From an uncultured Bacteroidales bacterium (lineage in GTDB: Bacteria; Bacteroidota; Bacteroidia; Bacteroidales; UBA932): a DNA stretch of 50,655 nucleotides. Made by a program: the position numbers and the translations under genes. Where the stretch lies: NCBI GenBank assembly GCA_937900465.1, contig CALCEJ010000011.1:1-50655 (forward strand). Direction: 5' to 3'. Below, one piece after another: positions 1-7,300 of the stretch; positions within the stretch are counted from its first letter, which is position 1, and the number at the start of each line of letters is the position of its first letter. The notes under the pieces were generated by a model, which saw only the letters and a program-made list of their open reading frames with translations, did not search any database and was not told the origin of the DNA.

Positions 1-150
1 GCCCTCTACCGCTACGCGCGCAGCGGAGTGCCCGTATACGTCATCGATCCGGCGGACCTCCTTGTCCACGACCCCCGCATTACGCACATCCGGGAAGTCG
101 CAACCGTTGGAATGAAAAAATTTATTGCCTTATCACGCGAATTTGTTTAA
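1..150 (+). CDS. cobB: C-terminal end of a sirtuin (NAD-dependent protein deacylase), 5' end outside window
   Basis: Reading frame 1 is open from the first base to TAA at 148-150 and encodes the last 49 residues of a protein. The stretch VPVYVIDPADL followed by ITHIREVATVGMKKF matches the C-terminal Rossmann strand and helix of bacterial SIR2/CobB deacylases (family pattern: P-x-Y-x-I-D-P, then F/I-x-x-x-A-x-x-G). Such enzymes use NAD+ to remove acetyl or other acyl groups from lysines in the cytoplasm. The catalytic His and zinc-site cysteines lie upstream and cannot be checked. The call rests on a short tail only. Confidence 0.6.
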   Translation, partial: ALYRYARSGVPVYVIDPADLLVHDPRITHIREVATVGMKKFIALSREFV

Positions 151-155
151 ATTTG
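125..155 (+). promoter_or_regulatory. Bacteroidota-type promoter for the DMT transporter-arginine operon
   Basis: A -7 box TAAATTTG (148-155) fits the TAnnTTTG consensus, and a -33 TTG (125-127) lies 20 bases upstream. It overlaps the end of the sirtuin gene and sits 23 bases before the ATG at 179, so it probably drives the four-gene operon that follows. Confidence 0.6.
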
Positions 156-178
156 TAACCGAATTTAGACATTTTGAA

Positions 179-1087
179 ATGAAAGGAAAGTTTTGGGCCT
201 ATATGGCGGCCACCGGAACCGTTCTGTTGTGGTCGATGTCCTATATATGGGCGGACAGGCTCCTCGCGCTGAATATCCCCGTTGAATTCTTCGTTCCCGT
301 GAGAATCCTCCTGGCGGGCTGCCTCCTGTGGATACTCAACAAGATAGCGAAGCTGGATATGAAGATTCGGAAGAAGGACTGGGTAAAGTTCCTCCTTCTC
401 GCCCTTTGTATGCCGTTCGTGTATTTCGTGGCGGAGACTTATGGGCTTAAATTCACTGAATCGCCAACCCTTACTTCCCTTATCATAGCGACAAACCCTA
501 TCTTCTCGATGGTTGTCGGATTATTGATTTTCAAGGAAAATTTCTCGAAAATCAATATATTCGGCGTTTTTATCGCCATCGCGGGACTGTGGCTGGTAAC
601 CTATACGGCCGAAAAACCCGGCCCCCTTTTCGGGGTAGGAATAGCTATCCTTTTCATCGCGGTCATCTCCGAAGTGAGCCAGATTGCCTTCACGAAATCC
701 CTTTCGGACACTTACGCTCCGTCGGTTATCGTGATGTATCAGTTCCTCTTTGGCGCCGTTTTCTTCCTTCCGCTGTTCCTCACCAAGGGAATCCGCGCCT
801 TCGACGCGTCCCTCTACCTCAGCTGGAAGGTCCTTTACCCGACCCTCGCCCTTGCCCTCCTGTGCTCCGCTACGGCCTTCTCGATATGGGCCTATGCAAT
901 CAAGATGCTCGGGGTTGCAAGGACGAGCGTATTCCTCGCGATAGTGCCGCTGATTACAGCCGTGCTGGCGTTCATCCTTGGTGAAGAGACGCTCGCGGGG
1001 CTGCAATGGGCCGGACTTGCCGTCGCGATGATCGGTATTTTCCTGACACAACTGGTAACCAAGAAAAATTATGACACTGAACGTTAA
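179..1087 (+). CDS. EamA/DMT-family transporter, 302 aa
   Basis: This is an inner-membrane permease of the drug/metabolite transporter superfamily with about ten hydrophobic segments in two EamA repeats (roughly residues 8-140 and 150-298). The second repeat carries the usual ending ...LGEETLAGLQWAGLAVAMIGIF as successive short motifs (E-x-L...Q-x-x-G-x-x-L/V-I-x-x-G). ATG at 179 was chosen because an in-frame TTG at 125 lies inside the promoter. The gene overlaps the arginine deiminase-like gene by 17 bases, so the two are probably translated together. In classical arginine deiminase operons the transporter is the ArcD antiporter. Here a DMT protein takes that position, so export of ornithine, arginine or another amine is a reasonable inference. 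The substrate cannot be read from the sequence. Confidence 0.85.
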   Translation: MKGKFWAYMAATGTVLLWSMSYIWADRLLALNIPVEFFVPVRILLAGCLLWILNKIAKLDMKIRKKDWVKFLLLALCMPFVYFVAETYGLKFTESPTLTSLIIATNPIFSMVVGLLIFKENFSKINIFGVFIAIAGLWLVTYTAEKPGPLFGVGIAILFIAVISEVSQIAFTKSLSDTYAPSVIVMYQFLFGAVFFLPLFLTKGIRAFDASLYLSWKVLYPTLALALLCSATAFSIWAYAIKMLGVARTSVFLAIVPLITAVLAFILGEETLAGLQWAGLAVAMIGIFLTQLVTKKNYDTER

Positions 1088-1985
1088 GAGTGAGACTTCC
1101 CGCCTGAGGGAGGTCGTGCTGGGGCTTCCGACTTCGAACGGCCCCGTCCCTAAGCTCTCCGAAACATTCGACGCAAAATCCTATGAATCCGTTATGAAGG
1201 GGATCTACCCCAAGGAGGCGGATATCACCCGTGAAATGGAGGCCTTCAAGGCTGTGCTCGAAAAATACGGCGTCAAGGTTTACCGCCCGGAGCTGGTAAA
1301 AAACTGCAACCAGATATTCTCCCGTGACGTCGGTTTTGTCATCGATGACAAAATCATCGTGTCGAACATCATCCCTGACCGCCAGGATGAGATTGACGCC
1401 TACGACAAAATCTACAGCCAGATCCACTACAAACAGATTTACAACCTTCCCGAGGCGGTCCACGTCGAGGGCGGCGACGTCGTGCTTTACAACGGCATCA
1501 TCTTCCTCGGACAATACGCCTTCCCAGATTATAAGGATGTCAAAACCGCAAGGACCAACCGTCTTGCCCTCGATTACCTGAATATGTTATTCCCGGAAAA
1601 GACCATCATTCCCCTCAACCTCCGGAAGGATGACAGGAACCCCTACGAAGGCATACTCCACCTGGACTGCACTTTTATGCCTGTGGGCAAGGACAAAGCA
1701 ATCATCTACAAGCCCGGGTTCCTCAACCCGCGCGACGCTGACCATCTCGTGGAGATGTTCGGACGCGACAACGTCTTCGAGCTGACGAAAGAGGAGATGT
1801 ACTGGATGAACTCAAATATCTTCTCTATCTCGGAGGATGTTGTGGTCATCGAAGAACACTTCACCCGCCTTCACGAGCATCTCGAAAAGGTTTGGGGGAT
1901 GACCGTAGAGACCGTTCCCTATAGGGAAATATCGAAAATGGGAGGACTCCTCCGCTGTTCAACGCTTCCTTTAAGAAGAGACTGA
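1071..1985 (+). CDS. Arginine deiminase-like amidinotransferase-superfamily enzyme, 304 aa
   Basis: This is a guanidino-group-modifying enzyme of the pentein fold. The catalytic landmarks are present in order: FSRD near residue 84, EGGDV near 128, HLDC near 198 and GGLLRCSTLPL at the C-terminus with the expected nucleophile Cys296. It most likely hydrolyses arginine to citrulline and ammonia, because the next two genes encode carbamate kinase and ornithine carbamoyltransferase. At 304 residues it is much shorter than classical ArcA (about 410). It lacks the helical insertion of those enzymes and is closer in size to dimethylarginine hydrolases and other small family members. A citrulline- or arginine-dihydrolase activity is therefore an alternative. 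Its stop codon overlaps the carbamate kinase start (TGATG). Confidence 0.75.
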   Translation: MTLNVKSETSRLREVVLGLPTSNGPVPKLSETFDAKSYESVMKGIYPKEADITREMEAFKAVLEKYGVKVYRPELVKNCNQIFSRDVGFVIDDKIIVSNIIPDRQDEIDAYDKIYSQIHYKQIYNLPEAVHVEGGDVVLYNGIIFLGQYAFPDYKDVKTARTNRLALDYLNMLFPEKTIIPLNLRKDDRNPYEGILHLDCTFMPVGKDKAIIYKPGFLNPRDADHLVEMFGRDNVFELTKEEMYWMNSNIFSISEDVVVIEEHFTRLHEHLEKVWGMTVETVPYREISKMGGLLRCSTLPLRRD

Positions 1986-2908
1986 TGGGAAACAGACTTG
2001 CAATGATCGCCTTCGGGGGCAATGCCCTCCTCCGCGCAGGACAGAAAGGCACTTACGAGGAGCAGCTCCGCAACGTCGAGCAAACCTGCGGCCAGCTTTA
2101 CAATCTTATCAAACGCGACTATGACATCGTTATCGGCCACGGAAACGGCCCCCAGGTCGGGAACGTAATGCTCCAGCACGAGGCCGGCCGGAAGGTCTTC
2201 GGACTCGCCGCGATGCCAATGGACTTTTGCGGCGCGCAGACCCAGGGGTCCATCGCCTACCTGATCGAGACCGGTATGGAAAAGGTGCTCCGCCGCGCCG
2301 GCATCGACCGCCGGGTCGTATCCCTGGTGACCCGCGTCGAGGTCGCCGCCGACGACCCTATGTTTCTGAATCCCACCAAATTCGTGGGCCCATACTACCC
2401 CGAAGTTCCCGCTGACGGAGCGACCTACAAGGAAGATCCCCGGGGACTTGGATGGCGCAAAGTCGTGGCTTCGCCCGTTCCTCTTCGCATCTCGAACATC
2501 GACATCGTGGAGCGTCTCGCCCGTGAAGGCAACATTGTCATCACGGTGGGAGGCGGCGGAATCCCCGTTGTCGCAGATGGGGACGGACACCGCGGAGTCG
2601 AAGCCGTCATCGACAAGGACCTTGCGAGCGCCCTTGCCGCCGTCACGATGAAGGCCGACGAGTTCTACATCCTCACAGATGTACCCAAGGTCTATATCAA
2701 CTACCGTAAGGAAAACCAGTCCGCCCTTGGGACGATGACCGTCGCGGAGGCGAAGAAATACCTCGCCGAGGGCCAGTTCGCGGAAGGGTCCATGGCTCCT
2801 AAGGTCCGCGCCGGAATCCGCTTCGTAGAGGCGGGTGGCCGCGAATGCATCATCACGGAGGCGTCGGCCCTTGACGACCCCGCCTGCGGAACCAGGATAA
2901 TATCTTAA
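1985..2908 (+). CDS. arcC: Carbamate kinase
   Basis: This cytoplasmic enzyme makes ATP from carbamoyl phosphate and ADP in arginine/citrulline fermentation. The 307-residue protein is the usual family length and keeps the amino-acid-kinase hallmarks: an N-terminal IAFGGNALL, IGHGNGPQVGN near residue 52, VTVGGGGIPV near 191, a lysine-containing VIDKDLAS segment and a C-terminal GSMAPK motif. The ATG overlaps the last base of the previous stop and the ornithine carbamoyltransferase begins 15 bases downstream, so all belong to one operon. Confidence 0.95.
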   Translation: MGNRLAMIAFGGNALLRAGQKGTYEEQLRNVEQTCGQLYNLIKRDYDIVIGHGNGPQVGNVMLQHEAGRKVFGLAAMPMDFCGAQTQGSIAYLIETGMEKVLRRAGIDRRVVSLVTRVEVAADDPMFLNPTKFVGPYYPEVPADGATYKEDPRGLGWRKVVASPVPLRISNIDIVERLAREGNIVITVGGGGIPVVADGDGHRGVEAVIDKDLASALAAVTMKADEFYILTDVPKVYINYRKENQSALGTMTVAEAKKYLAEGQFAEGSMAPKVRAGIRFVEAGGRECIITEASALDDPACGTRIIS

Positions 2909-2923
2909 AAACCCTCTATAACA

Positions 2924-3925
2924 ATGGCTTACAACCTTAGAAACCGGAGCTTTCTGAAGCTCCTGGACTTCACCCCGAAGGAAATCCAGTACCTGCTTGA
3001 CCTTGCGGCAGACCTCAAGAAGGCCAAATACGCCGGAACGGAGCAGCCCACGCTCAAGGGAAAGAACATCGCCCTGATTTTCGAAAAGACCTCCACCCGC
3101 ACCCGCTGCGCATTCGAGACGGCGGCCTATGACCAGGGCGCACACGTCACCTATCTTGGCCCCACCGGTTCCCAGATCGGAGTCAAGGAGTCGATGAAGG
3201 ACACAGCAAGGGTCCTCGGACGCATGTACGACGGAATCGAGTACCGCGGCTTCGCCCAGGATACCGTCGAGGAACTTGCCCGTTACGCAGGTGTCCCTGT
3301 TTGGAACGGCCTCACCAACGAGTTCCATCCCACCCAGATCCTTGCGGACTTCCTCACGATGCGCGAGCACTCCGACAAGCCTCTCCGCGAGATATCCTAC
3401 GCATACCTTGGCGACGCCCGCTTCAATATGGGCAATTCGCTCCTGGTTGGTGGCGCAAAGATGGGGATGGACGTCCGTATCGTCGCCCCGAAGGCCCTTC
3501 AGCCCTCCGCAGAACTCGTGGAGCAGTGCCGGAAGATCGCCGCTGAGACCGGCGCCCGCATCACCATCACTGACGACCCCAAGGCCGGAGTGAAGGGATG
3601 CGACTTCCTTTACACTGACGTATGGGTATCGATGGGAGAGCCTGCAGAGGTATGGGCTGAGCGGATAGGTATGCTGAAACCCTATCAGGTCAACGCTGAC
3701 CTTATGGCTTCAACCGGCAATCCCGGCTGCAAATTTATGCACTGCCTCCCGGCATACCACAATCTCGAGACTCAGGTTGGACGCGATGTCCACGAGAAGT
3801 TCGGACTCGACGGAATCGAGGTGACCGAGGATGTGTTCGAAAGCCCTGCAAGCATCGTCTTCGACGAGGCTGAGAACCGTCTCCACACCATCAAGGCCGT
3901 GATGGTCGCAACTCTCGGCAAATGA
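2924..3925 (+). CDS. arcB: Ornithine carbamoyltransferase
   Basis: The enzyme interconverts citrulline plus phosphate and ornithine plus carbamoyl phosphate. The 333-residue protein has the carbamoyl-phosphate loop STRTRCAFE near residue 56, the HPTQ motif near 133, and the ornithine-binding HCLPAYHN near 270 with the typical Cys. The canonical motifs argue for ordinary ornithine as substrate, not the N-acetyl- or N-succinyl-ornithine used by relatives in some Bacteroidetes. Given its place after an arginine deiminase-like gene and arcC, a catabolic (ArcB) role is inferred, although an anabolic ArgF role is possible. No terminator is visible between it and the convergent DUF2007 gene. Confidence 0.93.
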   Translation: MAYNLRNRSFLKLLDFTPKEIQYLLDLAADLKKAKYAGTEQPTLKGKNIALIFEKTSTRTRCAFETAAYDQGAHVTYLGPTGSQIGVKESMKDTARVLGRMYDGIEYRGFAQDTVEELARYAGVPVWNGLTNEFHPTQILADFLTMREHSDKPLREISYAYLGDARFNMGNSLLVGGAKMGMDVRIVAPKALQPSAELVEQCRKIAAETGARITITDDPKAGVKGCDFLYTDVWVSMGEPAEVWAERIGMLKPYQVNADLMASTGNPGCKFMHCLPAYHNLETQVGRDVHEKFGLDGIEVTEDVFESPASIVFDEAENRLHTIKAVMVATLGK

Positions 3926-3942
3926 GAATCGCCGTATAATAG

Positions 3943-4161
3943 CTAAACCTTCTCGGAGAGTATTTTGAGGGCGGCTTCATAGTCGTCCTCATTTACTTTT
4001 ACTTCGATGGGCTTTGCAAAGTTGAGGGAGGGATAGGAGGAGTCTGCCCCGAACACTCCAGCGGGGATACCGCTGTCCTGGAGGCGGGCGACGACGATGT
4101 CGGCCTCAACCCTTGAATTGAAGGTTGCGACCGTCTTGAATTTCATAGAATCGGTTGCCAT
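3943..4161 (-). CDS. DUF2007-type small signal-transducing-like protein, 72 aa
   Basis: A small soluble protein with the DUF2007 pattern: an opening KFKTVATFNSRVEADIVVARL followed by GIPAGVFG and an acidic DDYEAALKIL tail. This resembles the dimeric alpha-beta GlnB-like fold predicted for the family, whose function is not established. Translation may begin at Met1 or Met6. The gene is convergent with the ornithine carbamoyltransferase and back to back with the BASS transporter. Confidence 0.75.
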   Translation of the reverse strand: MATDSMKFKTVATFNSRVEADIVVARLQDSGIPAGVFGADSSYPSLNFAKPIEVKVNEDDYEAALKILSEKV

Positions 4162-4207
4162 AGCTTCTTGTGTATTGGTTTCTTATGCAAAATTAGAAAA
4201 AAAGCAA

Positions 4208-4215
4208 TATATTTG
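4208..4215 (+). promoter_or_regulatory. -7 box for the BASS transporter operon
   Basis: TATATTTG matches TAnnTTTG, 18 bases before the ATG at 4234. No convincing -33 TTG was found at the usual spacing. Confidence 0.5.
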
Positions 4216-4233
4216 TACAAATCCGCAATCAAA

Positions 4234-5196
4234 ATGACACCTGAAACCACAAACCTGATTGACAGCATCCAGGTCACTATGAACGCCGGCGGTATGAACA
4301 CGATTAACATCGTTCTTGCGTTCGTGATGTTTGGAGTCGCCCTTGGAATCAAGCCGAAGATTTTCGTGGAGGTCTTCAAAAAGCCAAAGTCCGTCCTCCT
4401 GGGAATGTGCTGCCAGCTTGTCCTCCTTCCCCTTCTGACATTCCTCCTCGCGCTCGCCCTTGGAAAGTCCATCTCCTGGACTATGGCTATCGGTATGATT
4501 CTCGTCGCATCCTGCCCCGGAGGAAACATTTCGAACTTTATGAGTTCCCTGTCGAAGGCGAACATCGAGCTGTCCGTGAGTCTCACTGCAATCAGTACGG
4601 CGCTTGCGATATTCCTTACACCTTTCAACTTCTGGCTTTACGGAAATCTCTACCTGAGGTTCGCTGACATAGCGGGAGAGGTGCCCCAGCTGGTGATCCC
4701 CCTTTGGGATGTATTCAAGACCATCGTGATCCTTCTGGGCATTCCCCTGACCCTTGGAATCCTTACCTCGCACTACCTTCCGAAGGTCGCGGACAAGCTC
4801 AAAAAGCCCATGCAGTGGTTCAGCATCATTTTCTTCGTCGCAATGGTGGTGCTCTCCTTCGCCGGGAACATCCACGCCTTCCTCCAGTGCATCAAGTACA
4901 TATTCATCGTCGTTCTCATACACAACCTGCTCGCCCTGCTTACCGGTTTCTCCGTAGGAAGCCTTTTCAAGGTAAGCGAGGCTGACAGGCGCACCCTCAC
5001 GATCGAGACCGGTATCCAGAACAGTGGTCTTGGACTTGTCCTGCTGCTGGGAACAACCATTTTCGCTAATTTCCCCGCCCACGGCGGAACCCTCGTAATT
5101 ACAGCCTGGTGGGGAGTCTGGCACATTATCAGCGGCCTTACCGTTTCCGGCCTCTTCCTTCTCAAGGATAGACGGACCGCCTGTAAAAATGCCTGA
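4234..5196 (+). CDS. Bile acid:sodium symporter (BASS/SBF) family protein, 320 aa
   Basis: Polytopic inner-membrane protein with about nine to ten hydrophobic segments. The family signature CPGGNISNFMSSLSKAN (near residue 92) followed by ELSVSLTAISTALA corresponds to the crossing-helix sodium and substrate site of BASS transporters, and a second motif ETGIQNSGLGLVLLL occurs near residue 258. Family members move bile acids, pyruvate, pantothenate or other organic anions with sodium, so the substrate is not settled here. The ATG at 4234 was preferred over an upstream in-frame start because it follows the promoter. The stop overlaps the acyltransferase start by 8 bases. A steroid/bile-acid reductase cluster lies 42 kb away in this window, which makes a bile-acid role worth testing but does not show it. 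Confidence 0.85.
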   Translation: MTPETTNLIDSIQVTMNAGGMNTINIVLAFVMFGVALGIKPKIFVEVFKKPKSVLLGMCCQLVLLPLLTFLLALALGKSISWTMAIGMILVASCPGGNISNFMSSLSKANIELSVSLTAISTALAIFLTPFNFWLYGNLYLRFADIAGEVPQLVIPLWDVFKTIVILLGIPLTLGILTSHYLPKVADKLKKPMQWFSIIFFVAMVVLSFAGNIHAFLQCIKYIFIVVLIHNLLALLTGFSVGSLFKVSEADRRTLTIETGIQNSGLGLVLLLGTTIFANFPAHGGTLVITAWWGVWHIISGLTVSGLFLLKDRRTACKNA

Positions 5197-6112
5197 ATCC
5201 GCCACGATGAAATCCCTCTGGGAATACAGCTCCGGATATCATTTCTGGAGACCATATGTCGATTTCTGCGCAAGGAGCACGTTCTCCCGAGTGGAGATTG
5301 AGGGAAAGGAACGCATCCCCGGAGGGTACGTTATCCTTGCCCCTAACCACTGCTGCACGCTTATGGACGCGCTTATGATCCTCCTGCTTTATCCGAGGGA
5401 TCCTGTGTGCTTCGGCGCCAGGGCTGACATCTTCCGGAAGGAGAGGATGGCGCGGGCGCTGCGGTGGCTGAAAATTCTTCCGCTCTCCCGCGAAAGGGAT
5501 GGGATCCGCGAGGTCGCAAAGGACCTTGACACGTTCGAAGAAATGACTGAATGTCTCCGTCACGGCCTCCCCGTATGTATGTTCAGCGAAGGCCGCCACA
5601 GGGCGGAAAGGGGAATGCTTCCGGTGAAAAAAGGCATATTCCGCCTTGCAAGGGAGGCGTCCGCGAAGCTGGGGGCTCCGGTAAATGTTGTACCCGTCGG
5701 CCTGGACTACGAGGACTTCTTCCGTCCGGGTGGGACCGTTGCGATAAGGATTGGGGAGGCTATTCCGATAGCGTCTCAGTTCGATGGCCTGACTCCCGAC
5801 AAGGATGTTTATGAAACGCTTTGCGAGGATCTTCGACGAAGGGACTTGGGCCTGATTGGAAAGCCGCCCTCAAGGCGAAGGCATCCGGTCCTCGCGGCTC
5901 TTCTTTCGCCCGCCGTCGCCGTAGCGGCAGTCCTGTCGCTCCCCATTTCCCTTGCCGCCGCGGTCCTCATCGCACGCGCGAAGGATAAGGCGTGGGCCCA
6001 TACGTACACGTTCGCGCTGAAGCTGGTGCTGCCGCTGTTTCTGCCGTTCCACATTGTTCTGTGGTGGTTCTTGCGTCAATTCATAAAACCCTATAGCCAT
6101 GAAAAAGCGTAA
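5189..6112 (+). CDS. PlsC-type glycerolipid acyltransferase, 307 aa
   Basis: The N-terminal 220 residues form a lysophospholipid acyltransferase domain. Visible motifs are the acceptor-site NHCCTLMDAL near residue 51 (His and Asp five residues apart, not the common four), the glycerol-phosphate-binding FSEGRHR near residue 131 and a later VVPVGLDYED. The C-terminal third has two hydrophobic stretches (about 230-255 and 270-300) that would anchor it in the inner membrane. It probably acylates a glycerol-phosphate lipid or related acceptor. It overlaps the BASS gene upstream and the YhhN gene downstream by 8 and 14 bases, so all three share a transcript. Confidence 0.82.
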   Translation: MPESATMKSLWEYSSGYHFWRPYVDFCARSTFSRVEIEGKERIPGGYVILAPNHCCTLMDALMILLLYPRDPVCFGARADIFRKERMARALRWLKILPLSRERDGIREVAKDLDTFEEMTECLRHGLPVCMFSEGRHRAERGMLPVKKGIFRLAREASAKLGAPVNVVPVGLDYEDFFRPGGTVAIRIGEAIPIASQFDGLTPDKDVYETLCEDLRRRDLGLIGKPPSRRRHPVLAALLSPAVAVAAVLSLPISLAAAVLIARAKDKAWAHTYTFALKLVLPLFLPFHIVLWWFLRQFIKPYSHEKA

Positions 6113-6812
6113 TATCTGGATTGTCCCCTGCGTATTTTTCCTCGTCGCCTGTATACTGAATCTCAGCGGAAGACTTTACTGCGAGCCCCTTGCCCAGACG
6201 GTAAAGCCTTCGCTGCTCCCCCTCCTTGCTGTTACGACGCTTGCTTACCTTATCAGCCGTGAGGGCGTTGACCTTCGCGCGGCATCGCTTCTTGCGACTG
6301 CCCAGCTGTTCGGATTTGCGGGAGATACCCTTCTGATTGGAAACGGATTTCCGATGTTCGCCGGCGGAATGGCCGCATTCCTCGTCGGACACATCTTTTA
6401 TATGTGTCTGTTCGGCGGCCGGTCGTGGAAGGGCCTCGGGCCCTTGCAGTGGGTCCTGTCGCTTATTGTCTTGGCGGCGATAGTCGCTGTCCTCGTCGTT
6501 CTGATAGGCATCAAGGGTGTTATGCTCGCTCCTATGTCAGTTTACGCCATGGGCCTTATGCTCCTTATTTTCACGGGCCTTTGCGGCGTTGTCCGTAAAG
6601 AGGAGGCGCTCCGGAGCGACCGCCGGACGTGGTGGATCATCCTCCTCGGCGGGCTGCTTTTCACCTTCTCCGATTCCCAGATTGCAATGGACACCTTCGG
6701 CGTCCTTCCTTTCGAGGGCCGCGGCTTTGTGATTATGCTGACCTATCTTGCCGCACAGGCACTTCTTGCCGTCGGCGGAATACGGCTTGCGCTAAGGCGT
6801 CAGAAGGCGTAG
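6099..6812 (+). CDS. YhhN/TMEM86-family membrane protein (lysoplasmalogenase-like), 237 aa
   Basis: A protein of about eight membrane segments with the family's polar motifs inside the membrane: KPSLLPLLAV near residue 36, FGFAGDTLL near 72, GGMAAFLVGHIFY near 90, YAMGLMLL near 148 and GGLLFTFSDSQIAM near 186. The conserved Asp residues of the GD and SDS motifs are thought to be catalytic in TMEM86B, which hydrolyses the vinyl-ether bond of lysoplasmalogens. Pairing with a lipid acyltransferase in one operon supports a role in membrane lipids. It ends in a 13-base convergent overlap with the DUF456 gene. Confidence 0.8.
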   Translation: MKKRNIWIVPCVFFLVACILNLSGRLYCEPLAQTVKPSLLPLLAVTTLAYLISREGVDLRAASLLATAQLFGFAGDTLLIGNGFPMFAGGMAAFLVGHIFYMCLFGGRSWKGLGPLQWVLSLIVLAAIVAVLVVLIGIKGVMLAPMSVYAMGLMLLIFTGLCGVVRKEEALRSDRRTWWIILLGGLLFTFSDSQIAMDTFGVLPFEGRGFVIMLTYLAAQALLAVGGIRLALRRQKA

Positions 6813-7294
6813 ATTACGATGTAGAAAAGCATCACCCCGGAGGCGATGATCATCGCTCCGGTCCCGAAAAGGAATCCGAGGAAGGCGCCGAGGGCCGCTT
6901 TAAGCGACGACACGGCGTCTTTTTTTGCAAACAGGACCTCCGCAAGGAAAGCAAAGAGGATAGCGCCTCCGATCATCCCGATGGGAGGATATACAAGGCC
7001 CACGAGAAGCCCTGCCATCGCACCCCATCCTGCATACTTCGACCCGCCGGTCAGCTTCGTGAAATACCCGGGAACGATGTAGTCGAGAAGCCATACGACG
7101 ATGACAATCCCAAGCCAGACGAGAAGTACGGTAAGGGACATAGGCTCTCCGGCAGAGTTGGTGCCGTTACCCCAGATATAGAGTATAAGAAGGCCTATCC
7201 AGCTTAGCGGAGGACCGGGAAGTCCGGGAACGATGCTGCCGATAAGGCCGATGATGCCAAGTATGATGGCTGCTACTGCAACAAATGTTTCCAT
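6800..7294 (-). CDS. DUF456 family membrane protein, 164 aa
   Basis: Small protein with four or five hydrophobic segments and the DUF456 signatures GIIGSIVPGLPGPPLSW-like N-terminus (seen here as IGLIGSIVPGLPGPPLSWIG) and a central LDYIVPGYFTKLTGGSKYA. Function unknown for the family. Its start lies 6 bases after the GH2 stop, so it is probably the last gene of the galactan locus transcript. Confidence 0.85.
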   Translation of the reverse strand: METFVAVAAIILGIIGLIGSIVPGLPGPPLSWIGLLILYIWGNGTNSAGEPMSLTVLLVWLGIVIVVWLLDYIVPGYFTKLTGGSKYAGWGAMAGLLVGLVYPPIGMIGGAILFAFLAEVLFAKKDAVSSLKAALGAFLGFLFGTGAMIIASGVMLFYIVIYAF

Positions 7295-7300
7295 AATAAA

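Noticed and set aside
1919..3370. 483-codon open frame antisense to carbamate kinase and ornithine carbamoyltransferase
   Set aside because: It spans two well-supported genes on the plus strand and has no recognisable domain.
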